From assembly GCA_019722365.1 (NCBI GenBank), contig JADFUC010001935.1, positions 49,855 through 113,854 on the forward strand: 64,000 nt of DNA, written 5' to 3'. Of the stretch, positions 35,441-46,714 are shown piece by piece. Below the pieces are notes generated by a model. It was not told the DNA's origin, ran no database searches, and saw only the letters and a program-made list of their open reading frames with translations. The DNA is from Lithospermum erythrorhizon (Eukaryota; Streptophyta; Magnoliopsida; Boraginales; Boraginaceae). The position numbers and the translations under genes were made by a program. The stretch's first letter is position 1; every line of letters begins with the position of its first letter.

Positions 35441-37620
35441 TGTTTGTTTTGTTTTATACTTTATGACTTCGAAGTTATTTCAGGCCTCTGTGGGTCGCTG
35501 AAGTCGAAATTTCGAATAAACTTTTTATTAAAGGCAGAATCGTAGAATAGCCCGGCCCATACGCGCATTATTATAATATTGCTGTGAGTAGAAGTAAGTT
35601 TATGTTCGAGTTGTGTTATTAAACCGAGACAAAAAACTAAACCGCAAACCAAACGAGACTCAAACATAACTCTAGAAATATCTTGTACAAACTCCCATGT
35701 TACGATTCATCATCATCCAAAATCCCTAAATCCCCCTTTTTCTCCCTGTAGCGGCGAAAACCCCCCTATCTCCCTATCTTCATTTTTTTTTTCAATTTTC
35801 AGAATCTCTTGCAATTCACTCCATAATCTTGTTCTTCATTTCTCACCATCTAAGTGTATGATTTTTTACCTTCAAATCTCTCATACTTTTTTTGCTACGA
35901 CCATTTGAAGTTTGACTTTGTGTTGACTTTTTTAGATTTGAGATTTTAAGACTTTATATGGTAAGAATGTTAGACTAAGTTTGATATCATGGAGTAGAGC
36001 GAATACGGTTGATTTTAGTGGTTGATATGTAAAGTTTGAGTTGACTTTTCCCAAATCAACTTAGTTTCAAAAAGTATGTTAATGGACTTGAATGGAGATG
36101 TTTCGAGTATGGGTTGTGATCTTTTGTGTGGTTGTAGAGATTATGTAATTTTATTTGGGTTGAATAAAAGTTACTAAAGTCACAATGTCGATGAAATACT
36201 ACGACGGCCGTAAAACGCGATGTCCAATTTGTCAAAGCTTTATTAGCTCTGCTTTAACTCCGCTGTAGTAATCTTCACCCAAGTTATAATTGGTAACCAA
36301 ACGGTTGTTAAGTTGGATAGGACAACAAATAGATATTAATACGGTAGTAAGAAAAGCACTTCCTGGTGTTTTAGACAGCGCCGAGCTGGGAAGAGACATC
36401 GACTAATTAGGCGGGCGCTATTATTTGCTAGTTAAGCGTAGTATTTATCTCACGCTGTATTACTAAATACTTGATTACGATTATGTGTGTAAGTGATTTT
36501 TGTGTTAAATTATAAAGTTGAATATGAATCAAGGGTCGAAGTCAGTTGGGTCAGCGGCCTATGGTCCTCACGAGTCGATGATGTTTCTGAGGTGCGACGC
36601 TGACCAGATAGTGCGAGGCCGCAGTATTAGAGTCACTTATGTATGTCGAGTTGTATTATTCGGCATTTCCATTCTTTTATACCGGCATAAGCAAGCGGTG
36701 TTTTTGCTCGCACTGCCACGATCGGTGATAATATGTCGACGGCACAACTTTCTCCGCGAGCGAGGCCTATTATATGTTACTAGTTGCGTAAACCGGATTT
36801 ATATCAGTTGATTGAGTTGTTGAGTCGACCGAAGTTTGCCGGAGTTGATAAAGTTGCTGAGCTGATCGAGTCATTGTCGAGTCGCTGATGTCGCCCTTGT
36901 CACCGACAGAGTTGTTTGAGCGATCACAGTATTATTACGTTTCCTTCGAAATGTACGTATGTTATCGTTGATTTCCATCATCTTGGAATTTATGCTAGTG
37001 ACGAATTTATGAATGATAATGAATGATAAATAGAAATTGCTAAAGGACTTCAGACAAGATCTTAAGTTGAATAACATTATGTACTTATCTATCAGATGCT
37101 TATATCAATCACTTTCGTACACGCGACGTGAGTGCCAATTTCTATTCTCTGAGATATATATTCACTAAGCTTCTCAGTAGCCTATTAACTTATTCAAGCA
37201 TGGGCGGTAATTTCAGTTGACAGTGGTGTTGTCTGCCTTCGGCTTGCTCGGCAGGATTGTGTTTGTAGCCTAAAGTAACGGCAAAGGGAAGCTGGATCCT
37301 CACGCTCTATTATTTTGTTTTGGATTGTAGTTCAAGTTAGTCATAAGCATAGTTGTCATTGGGATTGCAGGTCGTTGTATGTCGATTTTTTGTACTTGGG
37401 AGATATGTTGTATGTTGGCTATATTCGTAGCTTAGAATACCATAATGGATTCTTTTTCTTGAAATTGCTCGGCTCCTGTTGTATATTATTTCTATTGAGT
37501 TGTTTCAAGACAGTATGTTTTAAATTGGAAATATCCACTGACAGACTCTGCGTCCGTGGATTGGGATCTATTCTAACCTCGTATGTAATACTGAAGGTCT
37601 GTTACATCCGGCGTCACCGT
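35441..37620 (+). repeat. LTR-Y copy 3 (3' LTR of the gypsy element)
   Basis: Begins after GCTGTAGGGG, a possible polypurine tract, 20-40 bases past the chromodomain text. It shows the LTR-Y order: leader with C/T runs (35720-35860), TTGAC motifs (35911, 35922, 36040), GACAGCGCCGAGCTGGGAAG (about 36375), ATCTCACGCTG (about 36450), one degenerate hairpin unit (about 36677), and ATGGGCGGTAATTTCAGTT (about 37201). Only one hairpin unit remains here, against four and about six in copies 2 and 4. Confidence 0.65.
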
Positions 37621-38381
37621 TAGAATCTAGTATGAATTAACTGTGATAAATACCAAATTCATACATCTCTGATCCTCAAAAATAATTTTGCTATTAATCT
37701 AAACACAAAAATTACAATATGAATAAAGAGTTCTATCGCAAATGAAGACTCCAAATGAAACCAACTCTCAAGCCAACAAAGCTCAATGAATGCCCCTCAA
37801 ACTCTCCACTTGTTTGTCCAACACCAAAACCATGTCCCTGGGATTTTAGGAATCGAATCAAAAGTCAAATTACAGAGAAATCAAGAAAATCCTCCCAATC
37901 ACAGGGAGGAAGTGCTTCTTTTCAGAGAGTGAGATAAATTATTTTTCATGAAAGAAAAAACTAAGTTCCTTTCTTTTAAAAATTAATTTCAATCTTATTA
38001 AACAACCCTGCTAAGAAATTAGTTTAACTCGTTAACTTAATTAGACCGTTATGGCCCTAATCAAATAACGAGTCACTAGTGGAATAACTTCATTTTAATT
38101 AATCCCTGACAAGTCAATTAAAATACTAACGGTGACTTATCTAAACAACCATCGTTATTCATCAATTCTCTTAATTGCTTAATTGATTTAACCTCTAAGT
38201 TTAACCAATTGATGTTCACTATATGACAATATATGTCGGTAGGCATACATCTCTAATTTACAACTCTATTTAATTTTGACACAGAGACTTAGCGACCTTC
38301 TAGGCTCGTATATAACTATAATACAATAACTTACTTAATGTCTAGCAATCGGCTTCATAACCTCTAATTATTTAACTCACA
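37621..38381. other. AT-rich LTR-like sequence, no gene
   Basis: No coding frame is recognisable. The phrase GACCTTCTAGGCTCG at about 38290 recurs at about 54557 in similar AT-rich surroundings, so both may belong to one decayed LTR family. In orientation it would be the 3' side of the minus-strand Tat element, but no LTR pair could be fixed. Confidence 0.35.
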
Positions 38382-40760
38382 CTAGTAATATACAATTACT
38401 AAGGAACACTGTTCCAAAGAATCATATTTAACCAACCTCGTAAATGAATCGACACACAATCTGTTTGAACAGCAGTGAAATGAATTTTCACATTTCAACA
38501 CTTGAACGCCTCGCGCGGCCTCCACCAAAGAATTGAATCGTTCTATATGGATGTTCAAAAGCATTTGCCAATGAAATTTAATGAAAGAGCTTCATATCAC
38601 CTCTCATTATTCGCTGCTGGCATACTCAATCAATGTTACCTGACCATAATGTAATACCGGCCCCGGTTTCACCTGGCTGCCAGCCAAGAACAACTGATCC
38701 GCCGCCTGGCCGGGTTTACCTGTTTACCTAACCCCAGGCCTCTTCGGCCGGCCTAGGGTTTATCTTTACTACGAACTCGGCTGTGGCCTGGCCTCGGAGC
38801 ATCATACCGGGCGTCAAACTCACTACTTATTTCCCCATTTAATACTGGGGTCAAAGCACCGTCAGTTTCAAAGATTCCGCCAGAGTGGTTGATTCGGTGA
38901 CTACCTAAAAGCAAGTACACCCTCAAAATAAGGCTTCGGCCTGAGGCCGGCCACACCACAAAGACTGCTTCTCCGTTAGGATACCGCGCGCCCTCATTAC
39001 CCGGATTGACATAATACACCGCCAGCCTTCTCCTCTTCCCGGATGAGGACACTACTTAGTCTCGAATTAAAAAATGCCCAGGACATCTACGGAGATTTGC
39101 ATTTCTTCTGAACTCCCAAAGGATCTCCTCTACTCTCTGGAAGTCCATCTCCACTCCCTACTCTTCTTATGGCCTGCAGGGTAGACCCCATCACCATGTA
39201 GATAAGAACCGGGTCAAAGTAGCAATTCTCCCAACCGCGCCTCCTTTCGTGGCTCAGGCCTGGGACCGCACGTACGTTTATCTTTCTGCCTGGCCCACCC
39301 TCCGCTAATCATGTAGCTGAGGAACTCGCTGCAGGCTACACCGAAGATACCTATCAAGGTTGAGCCTCAAAGTTATACTTCAGATTCTCAAATCTCTCTC
39401 TCCTGGAGGTTGGGTCCGCCGCTCTGATTTTGATTTTGTTAATCCATAGATTTGCTAACACCCTTATTAACCATCCTCTAGTACACGGCCAAGCCGCTCT
39501 TCAAGCCGAATGTCGCACCTTCCAACAATATGTTCATCTAATTACAAAATGCGGTTTTCTCTATATCTTCACCATGAAAATCAAAGGACACCCTCGAAAG
39601 ATTCAGAAATCCACCAACTGTTTGTGTCAGTGTGAGGATAGCAATCCTTAGCATGCTTGTGAAGTCACTGCACATCCGCCAAGTCCCATTTGGTTTTGGG
39701 ACTAACACCACAAGCCACCAGCCTATATTTGGGAACAAGAGCTCCTGGATTTATTCACTCTGCAGCCTTATCTACCTCCGCTTCAATGGAGCGGCTTCCC
39801 TTCTCCTCCGAGAAAGTACGCTTTTCGAATAGCTGTGTGTGGGTCAACATACAACCGTGGACCGACATCGGGTCGGAAGTCTACCCCCTCGGCATATCTT
39901 TTGGCCCTGCTAAAAGATATCCTGTACTTAGACCGAACGAGCATAGCCTCAAGGCTCGGCCTCGCCAGAAGGTCATTTTTAAAGACCTTTACTGTATCCT
40001 CTAATCGAACGGGATACTACGGATCTCTTTCATTCAAGTGTCTCTTCTTAGGGCTTTCCCAATCTCTCCGGGACCGCCGAGCCTCCCGACGTGGTGCCTA
40101 CTCTCCAACCGGCGGGCTCTTTATTGCTGAAGGAGTAGTATCCGCAGTATTCTTCTGCCTCTGGTGATATCTCCCATCCCGCATCACGCGAATTTCAACT
40201 CGTTGTAAGAATACCACCACCTCGAATCACACACTGCCACCTATTATCCAATTGTAGGCCCCATCTACCATATCCACGATAGTGAATTCCAACATTTTCA
40301 GAGTTCGACGCCGACAAGCTTCCTATGGTAACCATGAGTTAGAGACCCTGCAACACCAGATCCCATTTAATCCCCACCACTTTGTGCTGGCCACCAATGC
40401 AAAGGACCTATATCGTAACTAATTCACAACTGAGCACGGTGGACCCGTGATTGAGTCGAGGAACACCATTAATTTCTCCACATATTCCCAAGTAGTTGAT
40501 AAACCGACTAATCTTCAAGGGCGTTTAAGAAACGCCTGTAAGTGAAATGAACTGTGCCTCCTCACAGTACCTGTCCTTTCGATGACGCCCAATCCCATCA
40601 CGTGGTGCCATTAATCTTCAGCTTGGTGTATGGATCCATGGCATTCAGCTTGGAAATGCATCACGCTAATAAGAGGTCAGCGCTCAACTCTGGGACTGAA
40701 GAAAAAGTTAGGCCGCCGCGGTTGATAAGATGGCCCGGCATGTGCGGTGCGTCGCCACTT
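38382..40760 (-). pseudogene. Tat-type Ty3/gypsy pol relic with dual RNase H
   Basis: Reading leftwards on the minus strand. A weak protease-like stretch (SADLL..., VVSTKH-like) lies at about 40150-40760. Reverse transcriptase at 39430-39738 contains VVLVPKPNGTWRMCSDFT, then EDIEKTAF and a shifted RMVNKGVSK. RNase H at 38753-39052 contains LAVYYVNPGNEGARYPNGEA, GIFETDGALTPV and SSEFDARYD. A second, archaeal-type RNase H lies at 38382-38640 (NSLVEAARGVQVLKC). The NVVLVPKPNGTWRMCVDYT signature and the additional RNase H are diagnostic of the Tat/Ogre/Retand branch. Integrase was not found further left. Many stops and shifts mean it is dead. Confidence 0.82.
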
Positions 40761-40862
40761 ACAACAAGAAAAGGGGCGATACCGGGGCGGGGGATCTCGC
40801 TCGAGAGCACTCACGATCCGCCTAGATGGGAAGCCGAAAGCAGAGTCCTGAGCTACATTTAA

Positions 40863-41690
40863 CCGCCTTTAAAGTGGCGCCAAGTGCAATAAAATGTGAA
40901 ATATACCAAAGGAAGTACTATGTGGTAAGCCCATTTCTTTGTACTCCTTTATTATGAATAAAAAGATTCGTCTGGGGCTTAAACCTAATATTCAAAGCAT
41001 TCTATGGGTGTAGTATCAATTATGCCCGGTCGTTGTGGTAGGCCGTCAAAAATTACCAAGCTATAATCCTACCTAGATCGATCAAAGAACCAAATGCCTA
41101 TGCGATAAGGCCCTGGCAGTGGAGACATATAATCCACCACATCGCAGAAATGTTGGAAAAATATGCATATCTTGATAATAAATGATACCAATAACTATTG
41201 ACAACAAGAACATCCTCAAGTGCACGTAGGAGGATCCGGGGCAAGTGGATTAGAGAGACACAAAATTTTAAGGTAGACCCTAGCCATAAGTTTATTTAGA
41301 TTCTCTCTCACCCAAGTATCTGTGAGGCGAAGGCCGGCCAACAATGAGGGAATAAGAACTAAGTTGCATACCCAAATAAACCAAAAAGTAACATCAAGCT
41401 TAAAGATGTATAAAAGACAAGTAACAGAAAATGATAAAAGCTGAGAAGTTTATGCGATTTTCCAATTTATGTAAAGACTGCAAACTTAAAATTCAGTGGG
41501 ACGGTGAATTCAAGAGAGAGGATATGGAAGCCAAAAGTCGGATGGAACGATGCGCGCGATAAACGCAAACGGCAGCCTGGTGGCAAACGCCGGCTACGAC
41601 GGCGCGCCGTTGGGCGCGGGAACAAGAAAGATCCACCCATAGAAATGGCAGGCCTGGCGCAAATGATAATCTCCCATACCAACGCCGATT
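40863..41690. other. Unclassified repeat DNA between two Tat relics
   Basis: No recognisable domain on either strand. The block at 41500-41690 is GC-richer with overlapping short frames on both strands (such as RERIWKPKVGWNDARDKRKR) that look fortuitous. Gag of the minus-strand Tat element would be expected about here but is not recognisable. Confidence 0.35.
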
Positions 41691-42191
41691 GAAGACGGGC
41701 CCAACGATCGACTGCTCAAAGATGGATCATGAGCAAATGACCGAATAAATGGACCTAGGCTACACAAGTGGGCCAAAATACGAAAACCCAAATTAGGTGG
41801 GTTAAGTTTTCCAAATGTAGCGAGGAGAGAATCAAGAATCCAACGACTTAATTCAAATTTCAATTAAAGCTTGCATTGTCTCAGATTATCGACCCTTTAA
41901 TGAGCCACTAATCAATAATTGGTAAATGGCGGCTATTAAGGGTCGAATTACAAAGTAAACTGCCCAAGTAAACTATAAAAGGAACTAGAAGCAAAAATCA
42001 AGTGTGTTTTGATACCTAACATTTCTTTTAAGAAACTAAACTCTCTCGATCCTTTACTCACTTGATCGCTTGAGCGTTTTCCTAAGTATGTGTAACCTGG
42101 TTTTGTTTTTGTAGGAACTCTCATTTGCACCCGCGGTATCAAAGTTCTGATTGAAAATTTTGTGATCCCGCCCAACACCAAAATTGGACCG
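41691..42191 (+). mobile_element. Tat-type LTR end and primer-binding site
   Basis: From about 41760 the sequence has LTR character: TATAAAAGGAAC (about 41975, TATA-like) and TTTTTGTAGGAACTCTCATTTGCACCCG. It runs into AACACCAAAATTGG (42173-42186), then ACCGTATC where Tat/Ogre elements carry the primer-binding text ACACCAAAATTGGCGCCGTC. The site is degenerate. The orientation is plus, opposite to the pol relic at 38382-40760, so this is a different insertion. The 77-codon frame on the other strand here is antisense to the LTR. Confidence 0.65.
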
Positions 42192-42239
42192 TATCATCGA
42201 CAAGGATTACTGGTATATTGAAAGATGTGAAAGCACGAG

Positions 42240-42580
42240 TGAATATGTTTTTGTTCAATCTAGGGACAATAGCACGGTCTTATAAGCAGTAGTCTATAGT
42301 GATACTCTACAAAGCTGAATTTATTATTTCAGTTGGATGTTCATGTCAAGCTATTTGGTTGAAGAGAATTCTAAAGCAGCTTGGTTATGAGGATGTTCAT
42401 GTAAAGCTATTTGGTCAGATTCATTTCTTAAGAGATCTCTCTAAAGATGGAGTAATTGAGCTCACATAATGTGGCACTGCTGAACAAGTTGCTGATATAA
42501 TGACCAAGGCTTTGAAGATTGAAACATTTCCGATTCTGAGAAACATCCTAGGAATGAAAGAAATCAATGAAGTAAGTTGA
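42240..42580 (+). pseudogene. Ty1/copia pol C-terminus (RNase H) fragment
   Basis: The frame reads YVFLFNLGTIARSYKQ, a stop, SIVILYKAEFIISVGCSCQA, IWLKRILKQLGYEDVHVKLF, HFLRDLSKDGVIELT, stop (42467-42469), CGTAEQVADIMTKALKIETF and RNILGMKEINEV. This is the canonical end of copia RNase H (EAEF..A..CQAIWL..L; HFLR...KDG.IEL.......Q.AD..TK.L....F..LR..LG). The segment with the catalytic CDN..A..L...P..H.R.KHID is deleted between VKLF and HFLRD. In-frame stops show it is dead. It is followed by a polypurine tract and LTR. Confidence 0.93.
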
Positions 42581-42603
42581 TGATAATTGAGCATAATCAG
42601 CTT

Positions 42604-42843
42604 AAGGAAGAGTGTTAATCATGCACGATCATACAAGGACCAAGTCTCCCTCTATCTTTTAACAGCTTTTCTAGGATTTGACTTATCTATCTCATGTTAT
42701 TAGTGGCACCAAATAATGCAGTAGGGGTTGCTATTATTTAGTAAATGTAGTCATCTCTTGTAGGTTAAATCTGCTTCAATATAAAGTAAAATAGTGTAGT
42801 TATTCTTCTATACTATTACGTTAACCGTAATTTCATTTCTACA
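42604..42843 (+). repeat. Polypurine tract and 3' LTR of a copia element
   Basis: AAGGAAGAG (42604-42612) precedes TGTTAATCATGC (42613), and the repeat plausibly ends TTTCTACA (42843), giving a short ~231-bp LTR. No 5' partner exists in the window, so this is the 3' end of a truncated element. Confidence 0.7.
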
Positions 42844-43616
42844 AGACATTTAAATAAATGATTGCACATCCCCATTACAAGTTAAAACAAATATACTTGA
42901 ATAAAAGAAAGAACTTTTAAACACGCTGACCTAATAAATCCAATTTAACATCCATTTTACTTTATCATAACAATCCTAAAAATAAATTATAGGCACTTCC
43001 ACCATTTAATTTCCTTTGCAACATAATGTATACATGAATAAGCTTTATTCAAATATATCATTCCCAAATTATTGTCTATTTTCATTACGCAACAGGAGTC
43101 GTATTGCAGACGAAGGAAAATAATTGTGTAATAAAGCATTCATTCATGTATTAACTTCGAACAACGAATTTTCAAAATAATTGGGTAGTTATTTGTAAAT
43201 TATATTTTCCATATATATAAGCATATTTATTATATTTGGTTCTTGGATTTTCTGTCCTTCTCTATTCGTTCAAACAAACTCCCATCGTACACAGCCCTCA
43301 CGGTGTCCTTTTGAAGTAAACCTTGATCATCCTTACCCAACGTATACAAGATTTTCCACTCCGATTGTGCCGCAATCCTGCAACAAATTATTTATTACAA
43401 CACTTAATAATCAAGTTCATTAACTACTTGTACATAGAAAATGTTTGACTCAACAATCAACATGACTATATTTTGGGATGACACTAAAAGTTCATCTCTT
43501 TATATTATTTGATCTTAGTGAGTCCACCCTTGCAGAAATCCAAACGGAGGCCCTCGAGCTAATTCCTATTCTGTAACCTATAAACTAAGTACTACAACAA
43601 TCATTATTAACATATC

Positions 43617-44430
43617 GGTTTTTTTGGTGTACCCCAAGAGCACGTTATAATACTTGTAATGCGTATTATAAGACTTATCCATTCAAAAAAACTTTATTCA
43701 AAAATTTCTAGAGATATTGTCTCATTAATATGAAAATTCTCTTCTCTTGTAACATTTTTTATTTTCTTATTTGTAATATTGTTTGTCCCCATTTATTGAT
43801 TACTTGTCATTTCCTTCCGTAATAAAAATTGATTAAATGTTTCACTCCCTGTAAAACTCAACTTCGCTTTGCTTTGTCTGTTCACCTTTAATGATGGTTC
43901 AACCATAAAAATAAATTATTATTTTTCCTTCATGTTAAAATTTAATTATTTGTACATAAAAGTTAATTATTCATTATATTCCCCTCCAATCGATAATACA
44001 TCCTTACAGTACTACTTTATAAATAAATAAAACTTACCTTATCACATATAAACTTTTTCGAACCTTACTTATTGTATAGTATATATATTACACAAATTAG
44101 TTTTCAATACCTTTAAGCCTATCAATTAACGTGAACAGGAAAAAAAATAAAGGTGAAGTTCTTTTTATAGTCATAAAGGTGAAGTTAAGTTTTAGAGGTT
44201 GGAGGGAAATATTTAATTAATTTTCAATTCATAGGGAAACATGGCAATTAATAAAGGGGACAAACAATATAAATAAAGAAATAAAAATATTACAAGGAAA
44301 GAGGATTTTCTAATTACACACGAGACAATATTTCAAGGAATCTTTAAATAAATTTTTATGAATAAATAAGTGTTATAATGTGCATTACAAGTATTATAAT
44401 GTATCCTTAGGGCACACATAAAAAAAATAT
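43617..44430. mobile_element. Fold-back MITE with ~250-bp terminal inverted repeats
   Basis: The left arm GTGTACCCCAAG (43627) ... GTTATAATACTTGTAATGCG is mirrored on the right by GTGCATTACAAGTATTATAA ... CTTAGGGCACAC (ending 44417). Similarity continues through ATATTGTCTC, CTTGTAA and ATTGTTTGTCCCC to roughly 250 bases per arm, leaving a short centre. It sits in the last intron of the caleosin relic. T/A runs flank both ends, and no unambiguous target duplication was seen. Confidence 0.85.
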
Positions 44431-45339
44431 GTTAACCTATATACATTGTCATCCAATGTATACTTAGATATCAATAGTAGTTTTTCTTTTACAAAAATGT
44501 ACTTAGATCGAACATCATATACTTTCTTCAATATTGAAAAATATCTTATTAACCTTGCAAAGTTTTATCTTAGTGTATCTTCTTAACAATTCAAATAAAA
44601 TCGTATCGTCCCATAATAATGTATGTTGACTACGATATATTATTGTTATTAGAATAATATCTTACATTAATGTTGGCAACTTGTATATAGGACATTAATG
44701 TTGTTGATTTTCTGTACATATGTCAACCATAATATTTACCATATTATTGGATGGCATTTACATAGAATAATTGTAGATTATATTTTGCCTTATTATTTTC
44801 CTTATATAGATTGATACATGATGAATGCAAATGGGCAAGGAATCAAATTCGAATTCTATCAATTATTCATGAAAAAATATGCAAACATACCATCCTTTAT
44901 AGTCATTTGGATCCCTTTTCGCTTTGAGCATTTCCGATAACTCATCCGATGTTAAGGCATTTGGATGTGTACGTGCAAATTTTTGGAATAAATCCTCAAA
45001 TTTGGGTTCAACAAACCTTAAAAAATTAACACAAATATATGTAATGAAAAAAATTAATAAAGAAAGCAAATCAGTGCGAACACGGAGGGATATATGAATC
45101 ATGAATGACAAAAAGTTATACCTGTGTTCTTAAACGTTTTTTAAATTGGTTTTCATTTTCTATATTGATTTAAAAAAAATTATTATCAAACAAATGATAC
45201 AAAAAAAATATTTCTATATAGTAATATTTTATGTTTCAATATGCATTCATCTCGGTACGTACCATTCATTACAAAAGAAAATTGTGTATGTACTCAATTT
45301 GAATGCTTAATGAGCTTGGAATCAATATAAGCACTCAAG

Positions 45340-45625
45340 AATAATGGAGTTTATTTAAATATTGTGTTCATCTATCATACTTAATTTAAATATTGTGTTC
45401 ATCTATCATACTTAATTTAAATATTATGTTCATGATTAATTAAACCTCTTATTAAATCCGGTCTATAATAAAAGTCACTTTTGGTTAAGCAATGCATGAG
45501 AACCTATTTTAACAACTTCCTCGTCATTCATGATTAATTAAACCTCTAAATTAAATCCGATCTATAATAAAAGTCACTGTTAGTTAGGCAATGAGAACCT
45601 ATTTTAACAACTTCCTCTTGTCATT
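45340..45625. repeat. Tandem duplications in the caleosin intron
   Basis: Two arrays abut. A ~32-bp unit (AATTTAAATATTGTGTTCAT plus CTATCATACTT) is present about 2.5 times at 45352-45430. A ~105-bp unit (GATTAATTAAACCTCTTATT ... ACAACTTCCTC) occurs twice, at about 45434-45523 and 45531-45616, with few differences. They lie where the missing caleosin exon would be expected. Confidence 0.88.
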
Positions 45626-46523
45626 CGAATCAAATTTATCAATGCACGTGCTCCATCAAATTACCATTAAAATATTAGGCTTCTACTAAACAAATTATGC
45701 AAAAAAAGACACCTTCAAATCATCACGTTAATAATTCTAATCACAATTAAAATAGTACTCCGTATATTATAATAAGTATGCACATAAACAGTGAGGGAAG
45801 AGGATGAGGTTTACCGGTCTGGTTTTCTGACTGAGCGCAGTGTTGATGAAAACCGACGCCGAACTGGCCAAAGCAACCCCCATACCTAACGCTCGAAGTC
45901 CTGATCCAATTTATGAACACCCATCAATTTTGGGACATCCGAAAACCAAGTGCAAGATTTTAAAAAACAAAAACAAAAAAAACCAAATTTTGTAAATATG
46001 AAACCATAAATTAGGTGAAAGTGAAGATGAAACGCAGAATACAAGGTTGTTTATTATGAGCTTAAGCCTCTACTAAATATGGAGAATTTATCATCAGAGC
46101 AATGTAATAATGATGTACAGTCCACCTGTGTGAATTCATCCAAATAGTTTATACTTTGTAGTAAATAAAATTTAATATAATCGATAATATAGTGTATTCA
46201 AATTATGCAACATGTTTTAAAAAATAAAAAACAATATGTATACACCAAAATGTAGTACATTAATATAATTATTACTACATCAATATGTACTTTCTTCAAT
46301 ATATCCACTTACTTATCTTGCATCCTTAGGAAAAAAAATTGAAGGGTGTAAATGGGAAAAAGGAAAATGGCTTCAAGAAACATGGGCTTCGACGATTTAC
46401 CCCCCGCTATTATATCAATTTGGGGTGTGGAGACATTTAAGGGTGTTATTACCTTTAATTTCTTTAACAAGAATTTGGAGAATTTGTAAATTGTAACAAT
46501 TCATATCATACGTAGCGAAAAAA

Positions 46524-46714
46524 TCCCATTATCTTGATTTCCGGCTACTACATGAAAAATAAAAAAGAGAATAAATTAAATACCTTCAAAAGTTTCAGTC
46601 ACATAGATAATCCCATCCTTGTTCCGATCGAAGAACGATACATGTTTCTGTAGAGCGGTCAAATTCCCATTATCTTGATTTCCGGCTACTACATGAAAAA
46701 TAAAAAAGAGAATA
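46524..46714. repeat. Direct repeats flanking the caleosin EF-hand exon
   Basis: About 50 bases (CCCATTATCTTGATTTCCGG then CTACTACATGAAAAATAAAA) occur at 46526-46574 and again at 46665-46712, on either side of the EF-hand exon. The upstream copy overlaps the start of that exon, so the exon's splice acceptor region was duplicated. Confidence 0.9.

Larger units (their letters stand above)
28000..37620 (+). mobile_element. Gutted chromodomain Ty3/gypsy (Tekay/Del-like) element
   Basis: Order on +: LTR-Y copy 2 (about 28000-30350), gag remnant (30560-31230), an internal LTR-Y 3' fragment (31560-32190), unrelated repeat sequence, integrase C-terminus plus chromodomain (34610-35420), LTR-Y copy 3 (35441-37620). 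Protease, reverse transcriptase and RNase H are absent. Same orientation of gag, integrase and both LTRs supports one original element later damaged by recombination and nested insertion. Outer boundaries are approximate, as no target duplication was found. Confidence 0.7.
43230..46673 (-). pseudogene. Caleosin/peroxygenase gene lacking one exon
   Basis: Minus-strand exons with good splice sites: 46584-46673 ([22 protein letters not shown]-hand with DRNKDG), 45815-45900 (LRALGMGVALASSASVFINT: membrane hairpin start), 44891-45016 (FVEPKFEDLFQKFARTHPNA) and 43230-43377 ([20 protein letters not shown], then [19 protein letters not shown] and stop). Caleosins are lipid-droplet, Ca2+-binding, haem peroxygenases. 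After KTRP the family continues with ~30 residues (proline-rich segment and a conserved KHGSD..YDTEGR stretch with a haem-ligand His). No such exon exists in the 800-bp intron 45017-45814, and joining the flanking exons directly would shift the frame. The N-terminal exon was not found either. Probably a decayed gene; an assembly loss is the alternative. Confidence 0.85.

Noticed and set aside
40554..40862. 102-codon plus-strand frame as a gene
   Set aside because: Antisense to the protease region of the minus-strand Tat relic; no motif of its own.
41948..42181. 77-codon minus-strand frame
   Set aside because: Antisense to a Tat-type LTR end and its primer-binding site on +.
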